Assembly: GCA_949130495.1 (NCBI GenBank)
Contig: OX422210.1
Location: forward strand, 496,783,760 to 496,847,759
DNA from: Sambucus nigra
Lineage: Eukaryota > Streptophyta > Magnoliopsida > Dipsacales > Adoxaceae
Reading direction: 5' to 3'
Length of the DNA: 64,000 bases
In this document: positions 12,317 to 24,140 of the stretch, piece by piece
How positions within the stretch are numbered: the first letter of the stretch is position 1
Layout: each line of letters starts with the position of its first letter
Translations under genes and position numbers: made by a program
Notes under the pieces: model-generated
The model's database searches: none
What the model was told of the DNA's origin: nothing
The model's input: the letters and a program-made list of their open reading frames with translations, nothing else

Positions 12317-12324
12317 TATATATA
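12317..12324 (-). promoter_or_regulatory. Tat1 LTR TATA box
   Basis: The minus strand reads CCTATATATACG, upstream of the R/U5 homology to Tat2. Position fits a core promoter. Confidence 0.5.
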
Positions 12325-12637
12325 GGGCTTGGGTGGTGCAGTGTACTCCCCAAGCATGCATGGATCATGTGAATGATAATATAGTCAATTCCCTGCTGAC
12401 ACCTAGTGGTACCACTAGTGATTAATGATGACATAATATTCCCTCACGTGAGGCGATGATATTGTTATAATGGTCTAGTCCACGTGCTATATGAGTCCCA
12501 CGCGCACTGTTCCACGCGTCTCCCAAGTCACCCATTATGGTGACGTCACCCTAGGCCTAAGGTGCCTGGCCGAGGCTAAAGTTGATGTTGGCATCGGGTC
12601 CGACTGGATGTGGGCCTCGTACTGTCGTCCCCTCATA

Positions 12638-12820
12638 GGGTCGTCCGACCCATAATGAGGGGTCGGCCCCTTATAGGGTCATTTGGTCCATGATGAGGGG
12701 TCGGCCCCTTGTAGGGTCGTGTGGGCCATAATGAGGGGTTAGCCCCTTGTAGTGTCGTCTGGGCCATAATAAGGGGTCGGCCCCATGAAGGGTCATCTAA
12801 TCTTGGCTGAGGGATCATTA
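12638..12820. repeat. 38-bp GC-rich tandem repeat in Tat1 LTR U3
   Basis: Four full units and a partial one, each with CATAATGAGGGGTCGGCCCC or a close variant (internal palindrome GGGGTCGGCCCC-like) and GGGTCGTNNGG. Much richer in GC than its surroundings. Confidence 0.85.
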
Positions 12821-12933
12821 TGGCCGATCCTTCCTATAACAGAATTGTCATTGGACTCGTCCTGGTCCTGAGCCCTCGTCTGGGTGGAGGACACCCTCGG
12901 ATTGGCCAAGGGTATATATGGGTATATCAATCA

Positions 12934-12944
12934 CCCCCAACCCT
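12934..12944 (-). other. Tat1 polypurine tract
   Basis: The minus strand reads AGGGTTGGGGG directly before the TG of the LTR. Confidence 0.7.
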
Positions 12945-13719
12945 TAGCCTTCGATGTTCGTTGATATGGATGAGGGGTAATGTTTCATTGGGAATGTTGA
13001 GTGGTTAGGTGGATAAGTGACATCTGTCAAGTTGCATAGTCAGGTGTCCATCGTCGTTTTAGTTTCCCAGGTGTGGCGACTGCACACTGTGTGTGGGGTT
13101 TTGTTCCCTAATGATGCATTTCATCGTGGGTTGTACGCCGCCTTGATTTAAGGGCCCACAAATAACAAAGTACTTAAACTATTTTTAAATAATCACTCTT
13201 TTCTTCTTCTTCGCGCCCAAGCTTTCTCTCTCTAACTTTTTAACATCTCAATCCTTGTTTTCTATAATTTCAGCCTTTGCTTCTACGTTTCAAGATTTAT
13301 TCAGTCGTCGTCTTCATCCTTAGGTAACTCTTATGCCATTAATTCCTCTTTTAGCTTCTATTTTCATTTTGTTTCTTGCATTTGTCTTTCTTTCCCTACT
13401 TTTCTTGGTTGCTCTGCTTTTTCGACGTGTAGACCCACCTTGTTGTGGTGGTTGTAGGGAAGAATTTAGACTTTAGGTTCCTCAGGTTTCATCCCCCATC
13501 TTTCAATGGTGGTTTAGTGCCCCCTTGTGGCATCCTTATGGCTTTCTTGCATTTTTCAGCATTCTTCTCCAGTAAACCATTTTTCTCTGTTCTTGGGTTT
13601 CATTCAATAAAAAACCTTTATTTCGTTGGTTTGATCAAGAAGTCAACTTAGTCAAATACCAAACCTGTTTGTAGTTAATTTGAACAAATTATTCATGTGT
13701 AGGGTCCTCCCTTTAATTC
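12945..13719 (+). promoter_or_regulatory. Probable promoter and leader of the Tat1 antisense ORF
   Basis: No confident coding sequence. It contains a TATTTTTAAATA stretch near 13173, a CT-rich leader (TTTCTCTCTCTAAC) near 13223, and a possible splice donor TTAGGTAACT near 13321. The layout is that of a plant 5' leader with an intron, but no product is supported here. Confidence 0.35.
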
Positions 13720-16120
13720 TTTGAAGACTTTATGATTTAGCTGAGGAATTTCCAACCTTGAGGGAGAAATTCTTCACTGGTATCAGACGCTTAGAGGAGG
13801 AGTACAATAGAAGATGAGGGGCCAACCCTAATTGGGTACGACCCATCTTCCCCATTCATTTAGACATAATAATACCATCCGAGTAATATGGGTCTTCCTT
13901 TCGTCCAGTTGAGAATCAGACATACGAGGGAGAGATGTATGAGAGAGAATCGCCCCCAATAGGTCCTGGTCCTTATAGAAGGAGAGGGGCATCCCCTCTT
14001 AGCCCAAGCCGATAGGCCGAGGGCACAGTACATTCTGAGGATGTCCCTGTAATAGCCTTACCCCCTCTTGCCTTCTAGGTGGCCTTTCCAAATGGACCAC
14101 CGACAGGCGTTGAGGCTGAGAGATCTGGGGACGAGAGGGATTAGGACGATATCGAGAGTTTTGATGATGATGGTCAAGTTGATACTTCGAGTGCCTCGGC
14201 TTACGTATCGTCAGTTAAGGATCGTGACATCTTACTATAGAGTCATCTCTTTGGTATATAGTCTAATATAAGTATGAGGGTCCCAACTGAATATGAGAGG
14301 GTCTTCTAGGGGGACGAAGGAAAGATTATTATTTATGAGCTGATGTTAAGGATAGGTGTTAGGTTCCCTCTGCACTCTGCTATAGTCGACTTATTATCTG
14401 CCCTCGGGGTTGCTCCTTCTCAACTTCCTCCCAAATCATGGAGGATTATCCTCGTCTATGTCTCCCTCTAGAAGAATACGTTCACCAATGAGCCCTCAGC
14501 TGATTTATTCATATCCTGCTATAATATCACTTTATCGTCCAAGCATCCTGGGTATTTTCATCTAGGGTTTAGGATGTCCAAAAAGTAACTTCTTCACGTA
14601 GCTAAGACTTGCAATCATGATTGAAAGAAGAGGTTTTTATTCATTTCTAGGGATTGAGAATTCCCTGCCGGGGATGAGATGGTCTTCTAGCGCCCCTAGA
14701 AGACCGTCCAAGAGTCCCAAGGGCATGGTCAAACCCCTCAATGAAAGCACGGTCAGACCCTGGGCTAAGCTTGGAAGAATGGGATATAATTTATCATCTG
14801 AGGGAACAAGGGAAAGAGGGTCATCTTGCCAAATTTGAAGATTTAATGACCCCTCGTTTCCTCAAAGAAGATGGTTTGAGGGTCGGCCCCCTAACAGAAT
14901 TATGTGAGTTTCTTTTTGCTTAATTTTTAATTTTCTCCAAGTGTTTCCCCTTTTCCATTGTATCTTTTTGATATTTCGTCTCCTTTTCAGGTCGTCCCTC
15001 AAATATATCTGATCAACTCTGGGAGATGACTGCCCCAAGTTTACTATCTGGCTTTGGAAAGAAAAAAGGCAAAGACACTCAGCAGGCTCAAATGAAGACA
15101 AAGGCCATGGGGCCAACATATGTTGAGTCGACTGTCGACAGTCATAAAAGGATGGAGCCTGGAGTCCCTTGGGGCTCTCAACCTGACTCACAAATGAGGG
15201 TGAGGGTGTAGGTGTCTTAAGCACACACTGAGGGGACCAGCTCCTCTTCCAGTATGGGCACCTATTGGTCTCAGAATCTGACTTTCCTCAAAACTGGACC
15301 CTCTTCCCTCATAGCTACCCTGAGGGCGGCCAATTCCTCAATGTTTTCTGCACCCTTGATCGCAAGTTATGAATTCTTATTAAAGATGTCCCTGGATAAG
15401 GTCTATGATTATGGTCTGCACACTTTGGCTCAAGTACCTCTTTCGACTTCATTCTTTTCGATTTACCAACATTTCATGAACTGTTCCCTCGTCCCCTTTT
15501 AACATGTGTTTGTCTATGCAGTCTTTCTGTGCGTTCACCTCGGCCACCAAGTGGATGGCTGAAAATTAATAAAAGTTTCATGAGGCCCAGAGGGATATTC
15601 AGCATGAGGCTGATTTGAAGACTGAATTGGAGACTACCCGGGCTGAGCTGGAGAGTGTAAGGACTGAGCATGCAAGGGTTCGGGATGAGCTGGTGAAGCA
15701 GCATGAGGCCGACCCGAAGGTGAAGGACACACTTACCAAAGAAAAGGAAGAGGTCTTGACCAATCAGGGGGTCCAATTCAAGTATGAACTTGATAAGGCA
15801 GTGAAGAAGGCCGAGGTCGATGCATTGGAGGCTTACAAACTCTCAGACGAGTTTTAAGCCTTCTGTCTTGAGTACTTGGAGGGGGGGATCAAGATGGCCT
15901 GTCGGTGGGTCATCCTCAAGTTTGATGATGCTGTGTCGCTCGACCGCCCCTCTCTAGAGGCAGTGGAGTTGGACGACCCACTTATCACCGAGGCTCTGGC
16001 CCTTGTGGAGTCTTAAGTGAACGTTGAAGGCACCGACACTTCTGAGGATCGACATGTCTTGGTCACTGAAGAGACTCATCTAGTGAATGATGAAGCCTTA
16101 CTTGCCGATATTGCCCAATA
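13720..16120 (+). pseudogene. Tat1 antisense extra ORF, gypsy-type transposon domain plus coiled coil
   Basis: Plus strand, opposite to pol. Around 14290-14670 the translation reads IIIYELMLRIGVRFPLH, LSALGVAPSQLPPKSWRI and KKRFLFISRD. This resembles PF04195 ('putative gypsy type transposon', also called Transposase_28). A probable intron follows (acceptor TTTTCAG near 14990). A long charged coiled coil lies at 15600-15860 (ELETTRAELESVRTEHARVR, KAVKKAEVDALEAY), then FCLEYLEGGIKMA. Several stops and frame changes break it. Function is unknown; such ORFs are known in Tat elements, and a role as a structural or regulatory accessory is only inference. Confidence 0.75.
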
Positions 16121-16277
16121 GGGTGGCTGCCTGTAGCCCATTCCCTCTTCTTCTAAAAAAAAATTTTGTAGAAGCATTTGTAACACCGAATTTATAATAT
16201 AATGTCTCTTCCTATCTTCTATGATTGCCTCTTGCATGATTCATCTTGCCTTATGATATTTGAATTAATCATCCTAT

Positions 16278-17217
16278 GAACTCTCCCCTCGTCTTTCTTA
16301 AGAGTGAATCGGGGTCGTCCCCACCATTCACCCTCATCATAGCCGAGGGTGGTTACCACCAAATTAATGTTTTCAACTAATTCAAGTCCACCCTCGTCTT
16401 TCTTGGGAGTGAATGGGGGGTCGTCCCCACCATTCACCCTCATCATAGCTGAGGATGGTTACCACCAAATTAATGATGTTTTCAATTAATTCAAGTCGCC
16501 CCTCGTCTTTCTTGGGAGTGAATGGGGGGTCGTCCCCACCATTCACCCTCATCATAGCTGAGGGTGGTTACCACAAAATTAATGATGTTTTCAATTAATT
16601 CAAGTCCCCCTCGTCTTTCTTGGGAGTGAATGGGGGGTCGTCCCCACTATTCACCCTTATCATAGCCGAATGTGGTTACCACCAAATTAATGATGTTTTT
16701 AATTCATTCAAGTCCCCCTCGTCTTTCTTGGGAGTGAATGGGGGGTCGTCCCCACCATTCACCCTCATCATAGCCGAGGGTGGTTACCACCAAATTAATG
16801 ATGTTTTCCATTAATTCAAGTCCCCCTCGTCTTTCTTGGGAGTGAATGGGGGGTCATCCCCACCATTCACCCTCATCATAGCCGAGGGTGTTTACCACAA
16901 AATTAATGATGTTTTCAATTAATTCAAGTCCCCCTCATCTTTCTTGGGATTGAATGGGGGGTCGTCCCCACTATTAACCCTCATCATAGCTGAGGGTGGT
17001 TACCACCAAATTAATGATGTTTTCCATTAATTAAAGTCCCCCCTCGTCTTTATTTGGAGTGAATGGGGGGTTGTCCCCATCATTCACCCTCATTATATCC
17101 GAGGGTATTTACCACCAAATTAATGATGTTTTCAATTAATTAAAGTCCCCCCTCGTCTTTCTTGGGAGTGAATGGGGGATCGTCCCCACTATTCACCCTC
17201 ATCATAACCGAGGGTGG
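16278..17217. repeat. Tandem array, about 107 bp x 9, palindrome-rich
   Basis: Roughly nine units, each containing three inverted repeats: ACCCTC...GAGGGT, the perfect palindrome GGTGGTTACCACC, and GAATGG-GGGG...CCCC-CCATTC. The array lies between the end of the antisense ORF (about 16120) and the end of pol (17349), that is, between two converging 3' ends. Confidence 0.93.
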
Positions 17218-17348
17218 TATAATGAGTATAACCCCAATCACACTAGAATCAAACACAAGATGAGGGTCCAATATAACATTCATTAACATTCCAAGTGTTC
17301 TATTGGAGAAACACATTCATTATAACTGTTATCCGATTGGACATTACA

Positions 17349-18440
17349 TTATTTATAGTATTTCTTCAAATGATATGCGTTCCAGGGGTTGGAAAAGGGA
17401 TCCCTTTTGAGGTTCTCTAGCCTATAGGTGCCAGGGACAACTTCATCAATGACCCTATATGGGCCATGCCAATTTGTGTGGAGCTTGTTGGATTTCTTCC
17501 ATGTCTTCTTGAGCACTAAGTCCCCTATGGCGATTGGCCTTTTCTTCACCATCTGGTTGTAAAACCTAGTAGTCCTCTACTGATAGGCTACTTGCCTTAT
17601 CTCAGTATCTTTCCTTCTCTCCTCGACTAGGTCTAGATCAAATATCCTTTCTTCCATGTTCTTCTGGGGGTCATATATTTGGACTCTGTGAGTAGGAAAC
17701 CCAATTTCGATGGGGATGACGGCTTCTGAGCCATATGCCAGCATGAACGGGGTTTCTCCGATAGGAGTCTTTGTTGTCTTCCTGTAGGCCCACAATACAG
17801 CGTATAACTCCTCAACCCATCTTCCTTTTGCCTCCTCGAGTTTCTTCTTGATCCCGTCTAGGATTGTTCTATTTTTAACTTCAGTTTTCCCATTATCCTA
17901 AGGTCAGCCTGGGGTTAAGAAGAATTGTTTGACACCCACCCTTTCGCAGTATTTCTCCAGGAATGCATTCTTGAATTGAGTCCTGTTATCTGAGATGAGG
18001 GTGTTGGGGAGACCATATCTACATATAATGTTTTTCCATATAAACTGGAAGGTCTTCTTCTCGGTAATCATGACCATCGGCTCCGCTTCCACCCATTTTG
18101 AGAAATAGTCAATTGATACGATCAAGTACCGATAGTTATTGACGGCCATAGGCAAGGGTCCTACTAAATCGATTCCCCATACTGCGAATGGCCATGGGGA
18201 TGTGATGGACATAAGGGGCTGATAGGGCTGGTGAGGGATGGTGGAAAATCTTTAACATTTATCACACTTTTTTACGTATGCTCTGGAATTTTTCCCCAAG
18301 GTCGGCCACCAGTATCCTTGGGTTACTATCCTCTTTGCTAACGACCTGCCCCCAATATGGCTTGAACATGACCCCTCGTGCACATTTTGTAAAATGTGTG
18401 GTACTTCAGACGGGTGCACACACCTGAGCAAAAGGGAGCA
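17349..18440 (-). pseudogene. Tat1 integrase, frameshifted
   Basis: The minus strand gives an HHCC zinc finger (NVHEGSCSSHIGG ... KKCDKC), then the core: VWGIDLVGPLP with the first Asp, LISDNRTQF with the second Asp (Gly of DNG changed to Arg) and KTEVKNRTIL with the Glu. The C-terminal part reads LAYGSEAVIPIE, NWHGPYRVIDEV and WNAYHLKKYYK, ending at 17349. A TAA follows KKCDKC and other stops interrupt. It would insert cDNA into the genome. All three catalytic acids are still visible, but the frame is broken. Confidence 0.9.
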
Positions 18441-18459
18441 AGAACCCCTTTCTGTACAA

Positions 18460-19720
18460 GGTGTCTCCGATGATAGTGAATTTCACGGCTTTATATCTCA
18501 ACTTCTTCCTTTCTTGTTTTCCTTCCGGCATCTCCCCCTCTTTAATGTATCTAATTAGAGGGTCCATCCATGAAGCTTCCCTGTTGATATTTAAGAAAGA
18601 GCCAAGTGTTTCCTCTACCTCTTCAATCGTTAGTCGAAGTAAAATTTCCACAGGGAATGTCCTCCTAATATCTGTCCTAGTTACTGAGGCCAGCCTAGCA
18701 AGTGCATCGGCTCGGCCATTATCAAGACTAGGTATCCTCTTCAATTTTACTTCTCTGAAGCTCTTCAATTTTAGCCATTCTCTCATCCTTAGCCCCATAT
18801 GTCCCTAGTATTTGATTCACCACAAGTCTTGAATCACTATAGACCAAGACCTTGCTAACACTAAGAGGTTTAGCCAAGGAGAGGCCTGCTATCAGGGCCT
18901 CATATTTAGACTCGTTGTTGGAGGATTTGAAGTTGAATCTCAGGGCGTACTCAATGTCTGTGCCGTCGGGCGCTGATACAATTAATTCGGCAAAACTTTC
19001 GCTCTCGCAAGAGGACCCATCAATAAAGAGGTTCCACACAGAAATTTCTCTCAGTGAGGGATCCCTGTCTAGAGAGATATCTTCCCTCTTCATTTTTGGT
19101 AACTTTTTCTCTAGCGATGCTTGTCTCAGCCTTATCTGCAGATTGGTTAACAATTCTGCCTTGTCGAGTATCTGTCTTCTTGAGGCTTTCATCTTCTGCC
19201 TCATCATCTTCCCAAGTAAATTCAACCACAAAATCTGCTAATGCTTTCCCCTTAATGGTCACCCTAAGTTGATATACAATGTAAAACTATCCTAGCTCTA
19301 TAGCCCAGGGCATTAGCCTCCCCGATTTTTTTCGCTTGTGTAAGACTTGCCTGAGAGGAGAGTCAGTGAGGATGACCATTATATGGGACTGGAAGTACAG
19401 CTTCATCTTTCCTGATGCATGGATCAAGGCATAGTCTAACTCATTTATCCATGGGTATCTTTGCTCTGCCCCCTGGAGTGCCTTACTGTTGAAATACACA
19501 GGCTTTTGTACCCCATCCTCTTATCTCACAATGGCTGCACTGATGGCTGATTCTGAGATGACTAGGTACACATATAGTCATTCGCCCTGCACTGGTCATG
19601 ACAACAACAAGGGATACCCTAGTGTGACTTTATCTCCTTGAAAGCCTGGTCACACACTTCATTCTATTCGAAGGATTTTCTGAGAATTTTGAAAAATGGT
19701 AAGCACTTATATGTGGCTCT
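18460..19720 (-). pseudogene. Tat1 dual RNase H region
   Basis: The first RNase H, at about 19287-19720, shows VYFNSKALQGAEQRYPWI, LTDSPLRQVLHK and WAIELG. The second, at about 18660-19060, shows WNLFIDGSS, SNNESKYEALIAGLSLA, VYSDSRLVVNQI and GRADALARLAS with its D-E-D residues. The 18460-18660 part is the linker to integrase. A second, archaeal-type RNase H after a degenerate first one is diagnostic of the Tat lineage. Three frames are used. Confidence 0.9.
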
Positions 19721-19747
19721 GGATACGAACCTATTCAAAGCATCCAC

Positions 19748-20433
19748 TCACCCTGTGAGCCTCTGAACGTCTTTAATGGTCCTGGGGGTCTTTATTTCTA
19801 AGAGGGCCTTTATCTTCTCAGGATTGGCCTCAATGCCTCTTTGGTTGACGATGAACCCCAAGAACTTCCCTGCTCTGACCCCGAAGACACATTTAGACGA
19901 GTTGAGCTTCATTCGATACTTGTCCATCATGTTAAAGGTCCTCTCGAGGTCGGCCACATGATCTTCAACCTTCAAACTCTTGGTCAACATGTCATCCACA
20001 TAAACCTCCATAGACTTCCTGATTTGGTCTTCAAACATTTTATTCATAAGGCGCTCATATGTTGCCCCTGCATTCTTTAGGCCAAAGGGCATGCCCCTAT
20101 AACAGTATGTCCCCTTGTCAGTAATGAAAGCCACTTTTTTTAGTCTTCAGGGTTCATGAAGATCTGATTGTACCCTGAATAGGCATCTATGAAGCTCATG
20201 AGCTCATGGCCTGTGATAGCGTCTACCATCTGGTCAATATGGGGGAGAGGGAAGCTATCTTTGGGACAATGTTTGTTGAGGTATGTGAAGTCTATGCACA
20301 TCCTCCATTTCCCATTGGCTTTGGGGATTATGATCGCGTTAGACATCCATTCGGGATAGATGACCTCCCTGATAAACTCAGCCTCATCTAGCTTCTTGAC
20401 CTCGTCCCTTATAACTTTAATTTGGCGCTATAA
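19748..20433 (-). pseudogene. Tat1 reverse transcriptase, truncated at its N-terminus
   Basis: The minus strand reads DEVKKLDEAEFIREVIYPEW, KANGKWRMCIDFTYLNK, ELMSFIDAYSGYNQI, a stop and frame change, then GTYCYRGMPFGLKNAGATY, the catalytic YVDDML, and KFLGFIVNQRGIEANP. Sequence upstream of IRDEV at 20433 is unrelated, so the element is cut at the start of RT. Family assignment is very safe. Confidence 0.93.
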
Positions 20434-20554
20434 ATTTGAGTAATAAACAAATATACTATAAAAGGAGTGAGAATCACTTCGCTTTTTTTCTTTTAACTTT
20501 TTTTCCATCTTCAGATCCATCAGTTGTGATATGTCTGACTGTAAATATTGGTGG
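20434..20554. other. Short unassigned stretch
   Basis: AT-rich sequence between the Tat1 break point and the solo LTR; ends with the TSD GGTGG at 20550-20554. Origin unknown. Confidence 0.5.
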
Positions 20555-23500
20555 TGTAACACCCTGTATTTTTTAATGACTTTTAAAATGGGATTCATTA
20601 TAATAAATGGTGGGATAAATTGATATTAATCCGGATTTAAATATTACTTGAGCATAAAGTAATATGTGATTTATGATGAATATTACTTGGTGATTAAAAT
20701 TAATATATATGATTATGACTTTACATATGCTTATGATTTCATAAATTGTCGCGAGTAACGAATATGACTATTATTATAATTAAGTCGGGGCATGCGTGTG
20801 AGTCGTGTCGGGACTATAATTAAATGGAAATAAAATTAAAATATTTATATGTCTTCCAAATGGTCATTTTGACTGTGCCAAAGTGTCCGGAAGGGTTTAA
20901 ATAGTCAAAAAGTCTAATTGGGTGTTTGATTTGGGTCTCGGGACACTTTGGAACTGAATAGACTCCCCGAAGGGGTATTTTGGTCATATTACGTGGGAAG
21001 TGAATACTAACCACGAAATTGAAGAGTATTTATAAGTATAAAATGTGGTAGACTCATAGTTTATTCATAAAACTTATAGAGAAAGCTTTAGGGGAGAGTA
21101 AGAGACCTCTAGGAAGCCAAGAGGCCAAAGGTCATCCTACACCACTACCGCCACCGGAAGTTAGTCGGAGAAGGGAGAGGACCACCAGTACCCCAAAGGT
21201 TCAGGCCTACAATCTAAAGGCAAGTGATTAACTATTGCATATTCTAGTCCATGTTAGGTTGTTTAGAAAATTTTGAAAAGTGATATGAATTAAGATGATT
21301 TTTTATGAATCTTTGAAATGAGAATTGTGTATGATTGATTTCTTTCTGAGTTTATAATCAACCCCATGAAATATATGAATTACTTGGTGAAGAAATATGG
21401 GATTTGCATGCTTAATTGATGATAAAGTCAAAACTAGAATTATTGATATTAAATATTAAATCTTGGTAGATTTATACATGTTGATGATGTTTAATTAATT
21501 TGGATACGTTAGAACTTGTCCATATATGTTGGTATATGATCTGTGTTAAATGAATACAAATTTGGACATGTCTAAATATGATTTTAAGGAGAAAAATGTT
21601 AAGCATAAGCAGAATCTGGTTAAACATCTAATCGATCGATTGATCGACTCAAGAATGTGGATCGATCGATTGACCATAAACAGTCGATCGATCGACTCCC
21701 CTAGAAATCTGATTTAATTCCAAATTAAAATTTTTTTAAATCCCAACTTTGAGAAACATTTGGTGAGTATTAATTGGACAAGTTGGTACTTAGAGGAGGG
21801 CAGTAGGGTATACTTAAGACCCGAAAAATATTATTTTGTATGGGATGGAATGGAGAAAATTAACGCTTGTGAATTGAATTCGTTAAGGTGGACAATTATA
21901 TAAATTGGGGGGGTTAAATCAGGGGAATGATGATTTAAGATTAATACCATTAGTAAAAGGGTCATATAAGGGATGAACCCTAGAAGTTAAAGTAAAGGGT
22001 TAATATTATATTAGGGATTATCGAGAAATAAACCTAATTGACGATAACCTTAATTCGTAAAAGTGTGGGAGTTATGATGACATGGACTAGTAGGATGTGA
22101 GTGGATACCTACTGAATTTACATGAGGAATAAATTATTACCCTTCAAGTGATGAGAGAAACTCAGGAAAATAATTTGCGAAGTAAAGTCATAATATGTAA
22201 ATACTTAAGATATGAGAAATAAATACTACGTATGGAAATTATTATTTGGGTTGTGTGTGTGACCTATTGTTATTACATATATTGGTGGGGATAATAACTA
22301 TATTAATTTTTATTGTGTGTATGACATACCTACGTTGCTTACTATCAGGGTGGAGGTTTCGTGTTGCGGATGATATTATCCCAATGTGCCCGTTTGGGGG
22401 GATTTTAGATTTGGACCTTGAGCATAGGACCTTGGACATGTTCTGTCGGTGTGAAAGATAGTTTCGACGATTAATTGGGAGCGTAGGTATGCTCGTGACC
22501 CATTCAGATGGGGAGTATGTTTGCCTCCAATATGTGTGTTATGTTATTTATTATTCGTGAGAGACACTGAACCAATAGTCCTTTATACAGCGAGAGATGT
22601 ATCAGGACATGATAGCGAAGTATGCATGCAACGCAGCTGTGTCTGGGGGGTGCCGTATCAGTATATATAATAGTGTGATGAATATATATACTATGATGTA
22701 GTCTAGTGTGTGAATTAGTAGATTAACTATATATACGTTGATGTAATCTACTATGTGAAATTTGTAGATTAACATATATATACTATGAGGTAATCTACTG
22801 CGTGAAATTGTAGATAAAAGTGAATAATGAGATTTGATTAAATTAAGTAATTGAATACTTAATCTTAAAGCTGTGAAAGCCTAGTTCATATTAAAGAGAA
22901 ATAAACAAGTTTAATTATCATACGTATTATGTGGGAAATACGAGGAAATGATATGGGCTAAAAGCATGATTGCAAACCTTTATTTGGGAGATAATAAGGT
23001 ACATTAGGCATGCACACTAGATGAGAGGTGATAATTCTCAAGCGAGAGACCGAGAATCTAACATGTACATAATACCTGCTTAATTGTACTTATTAAGAAT
23101 TTGCTATTTTTAAAAATATTGTACAATCGGGCTCTGACATGTTTCCTTGCATATTCTCTTCTCCATTGTATCTTGTACATCAGGTATCGAGTATCAGGGA
23201 TGCCAGCATAGTATATGGATATCTCGACGAGTTATACCTGCTACTGGCGAGGCAGATTTGTTTAGACGCTTCCATTCTGTTGATTCATACATATGTAGTG
23301 TCTACTTTCATTTAAGGCATGTCGCCCAGGATTCTAGTTATTTCATTTCTATTCCAGAGATTGTAATCATTTATGTCAGTACTATTGATATCAGTTTTAT
23401 TTTAAGGTAATGAAATATATTTAACTACAGAGTTATTCCAGTCATATTTAGTCTTGTTCATTTGTTATGTGATGTTGTTTATTATTACTATGGTTTGTGG

Positions 23501-23677
23501 TATGGCTTTAATTAAATTAAAAATTGAAAAGATTTTGATACTAGCTTCATTAATTATTAGGTGAATTAATGAAGAAATTATTTTTCGATAGTGATGCTGA
23601 GAATGAACCAACTGGATATTCCAATTTAATTTAATAAATGACTGATCACCCGGTATTTTATTAGGCAGGGTGTCACA
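20555..23677. mobile_element. Solo LTR, 3.1 kb, probably chromovirus type
   Basis: Begins TGTAACACCCTG and ends CAGGGTGTCACA, nearly inverted termini, and is flanked by GGTGG at 20550-20554 and 23678-23682. There is no internal region or second LTR. Start, end and a stretch near 23010-23060 (CACTAGATGAGAGGTGA, related to CACTATAGATGAGAGGTGA at 32811) link it to the chromovirus LTR at 30587, though most of it differs. It probably arose by LTR-LTR recombination. It contains an ATCGATCGATTGATCGA tract near 21632-21700 and three units of about 55 bp at 22670-22815. Confidence 0.9.
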
Positions 23678-23734
23678 GGTGGGTGCATAATTAGGGTTTT
23701 ATTAAGACATTTGTAGCCTTATTCTTTATAGAGG

Positions 23735-24140
23735 AGAAACATGGGACTTGTTTGGGAGTTTAGGAAAGAAAAGAAAAGAAAAAAAAATATTAGGAGAGAA
23801 AAAAAAAAGGAAACCTAGTAAAAAAGAAGAGAAAAGAAGAGAAGAGAAATGAGTTTAGTAGAGAAGAGAAAATAACTCTCATTCTAGTTAATTGGAAGTT
23901 GAGAGGAAAATAAAACATTTAAGAGGAAAAATATACAATTCATTAAAAAACATTCATTTCTCTCCATTTCTTTTCAATTTGAAAACAAAGTTTTGCTGAT
24001 AAAAAAAGATAAAGTTTTTTTTTTTAAATTCCTTTCTTTTCTCTCCTTTTAAACTCTCAAAGAAAGACACATTTTCTCTCCTATTCAAACTCTATAATGA
24101 AAGAAAGGAGTTACAATTTGTCACAAACAAAGCCTAAGAG
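23735..24140. mobile_element. Candidate fold-back MITE
   Basis: A purine-rich left arm (GTTTGGGAGTTTAGGAAAG) and a pyrimidine-rich right arm (CTCTCCTTTTAAACTCTC, CACAAACAAAGCC) are roughly inverted repeats around an AT-rich centre. No target-site duplication could be read, so the call is weak. Confidence 0.3.

Larger units (their letters stand above)
12068..12933 (-). repeat. Tat1 3' LTR
   Basis: The minus strand starts TGATTGATATACCC right after a purine tract. Its R/U5 part contains CAGTGGATGTAGGCC and GGCTTAACCAC, matching CAGTGGACGTAGGCC and GGCTGAACCAC in the Tat2 LTR. The right edge is good; the left edge near 12068 is a guess from a TG on the plus strand. Confidence 0.7.
12068..20433 (-). 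mobile_element. Tat-lineage Ty3/gypsy element (Tat1), 5'-truncated
   Basis: Minus-strand order is RT, RNase H, second (archaeal-type) RNase H and integrase, then a tandem array, then an extra ORF on the opposite strand, a purine tract and one LTR. The duplicated RNase H and the antisense extra ORF are hallmarks of the Tat lineage. Sequence homology stops at about 20433, at the start of RT, so gag, protease and the 5' LTR are gone. pol is spread over at least five frame segments. The left edge is uncertain because no second LTR is available. Confidence 0.88.

Noticed and set aside
12633..12818. 61-codon minus-strand frame rich in GPTPHHGPND
   Set aside because: Translation of the 38-bp LTR repeat.
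20550..23682. Possible DNA transposon because the termini are inverted
   Set aside because: TSD of 5 bp, TG...CA ends and similarity of both ends to the chromovirus LTR fit a solo LTR better; no transposase inside.
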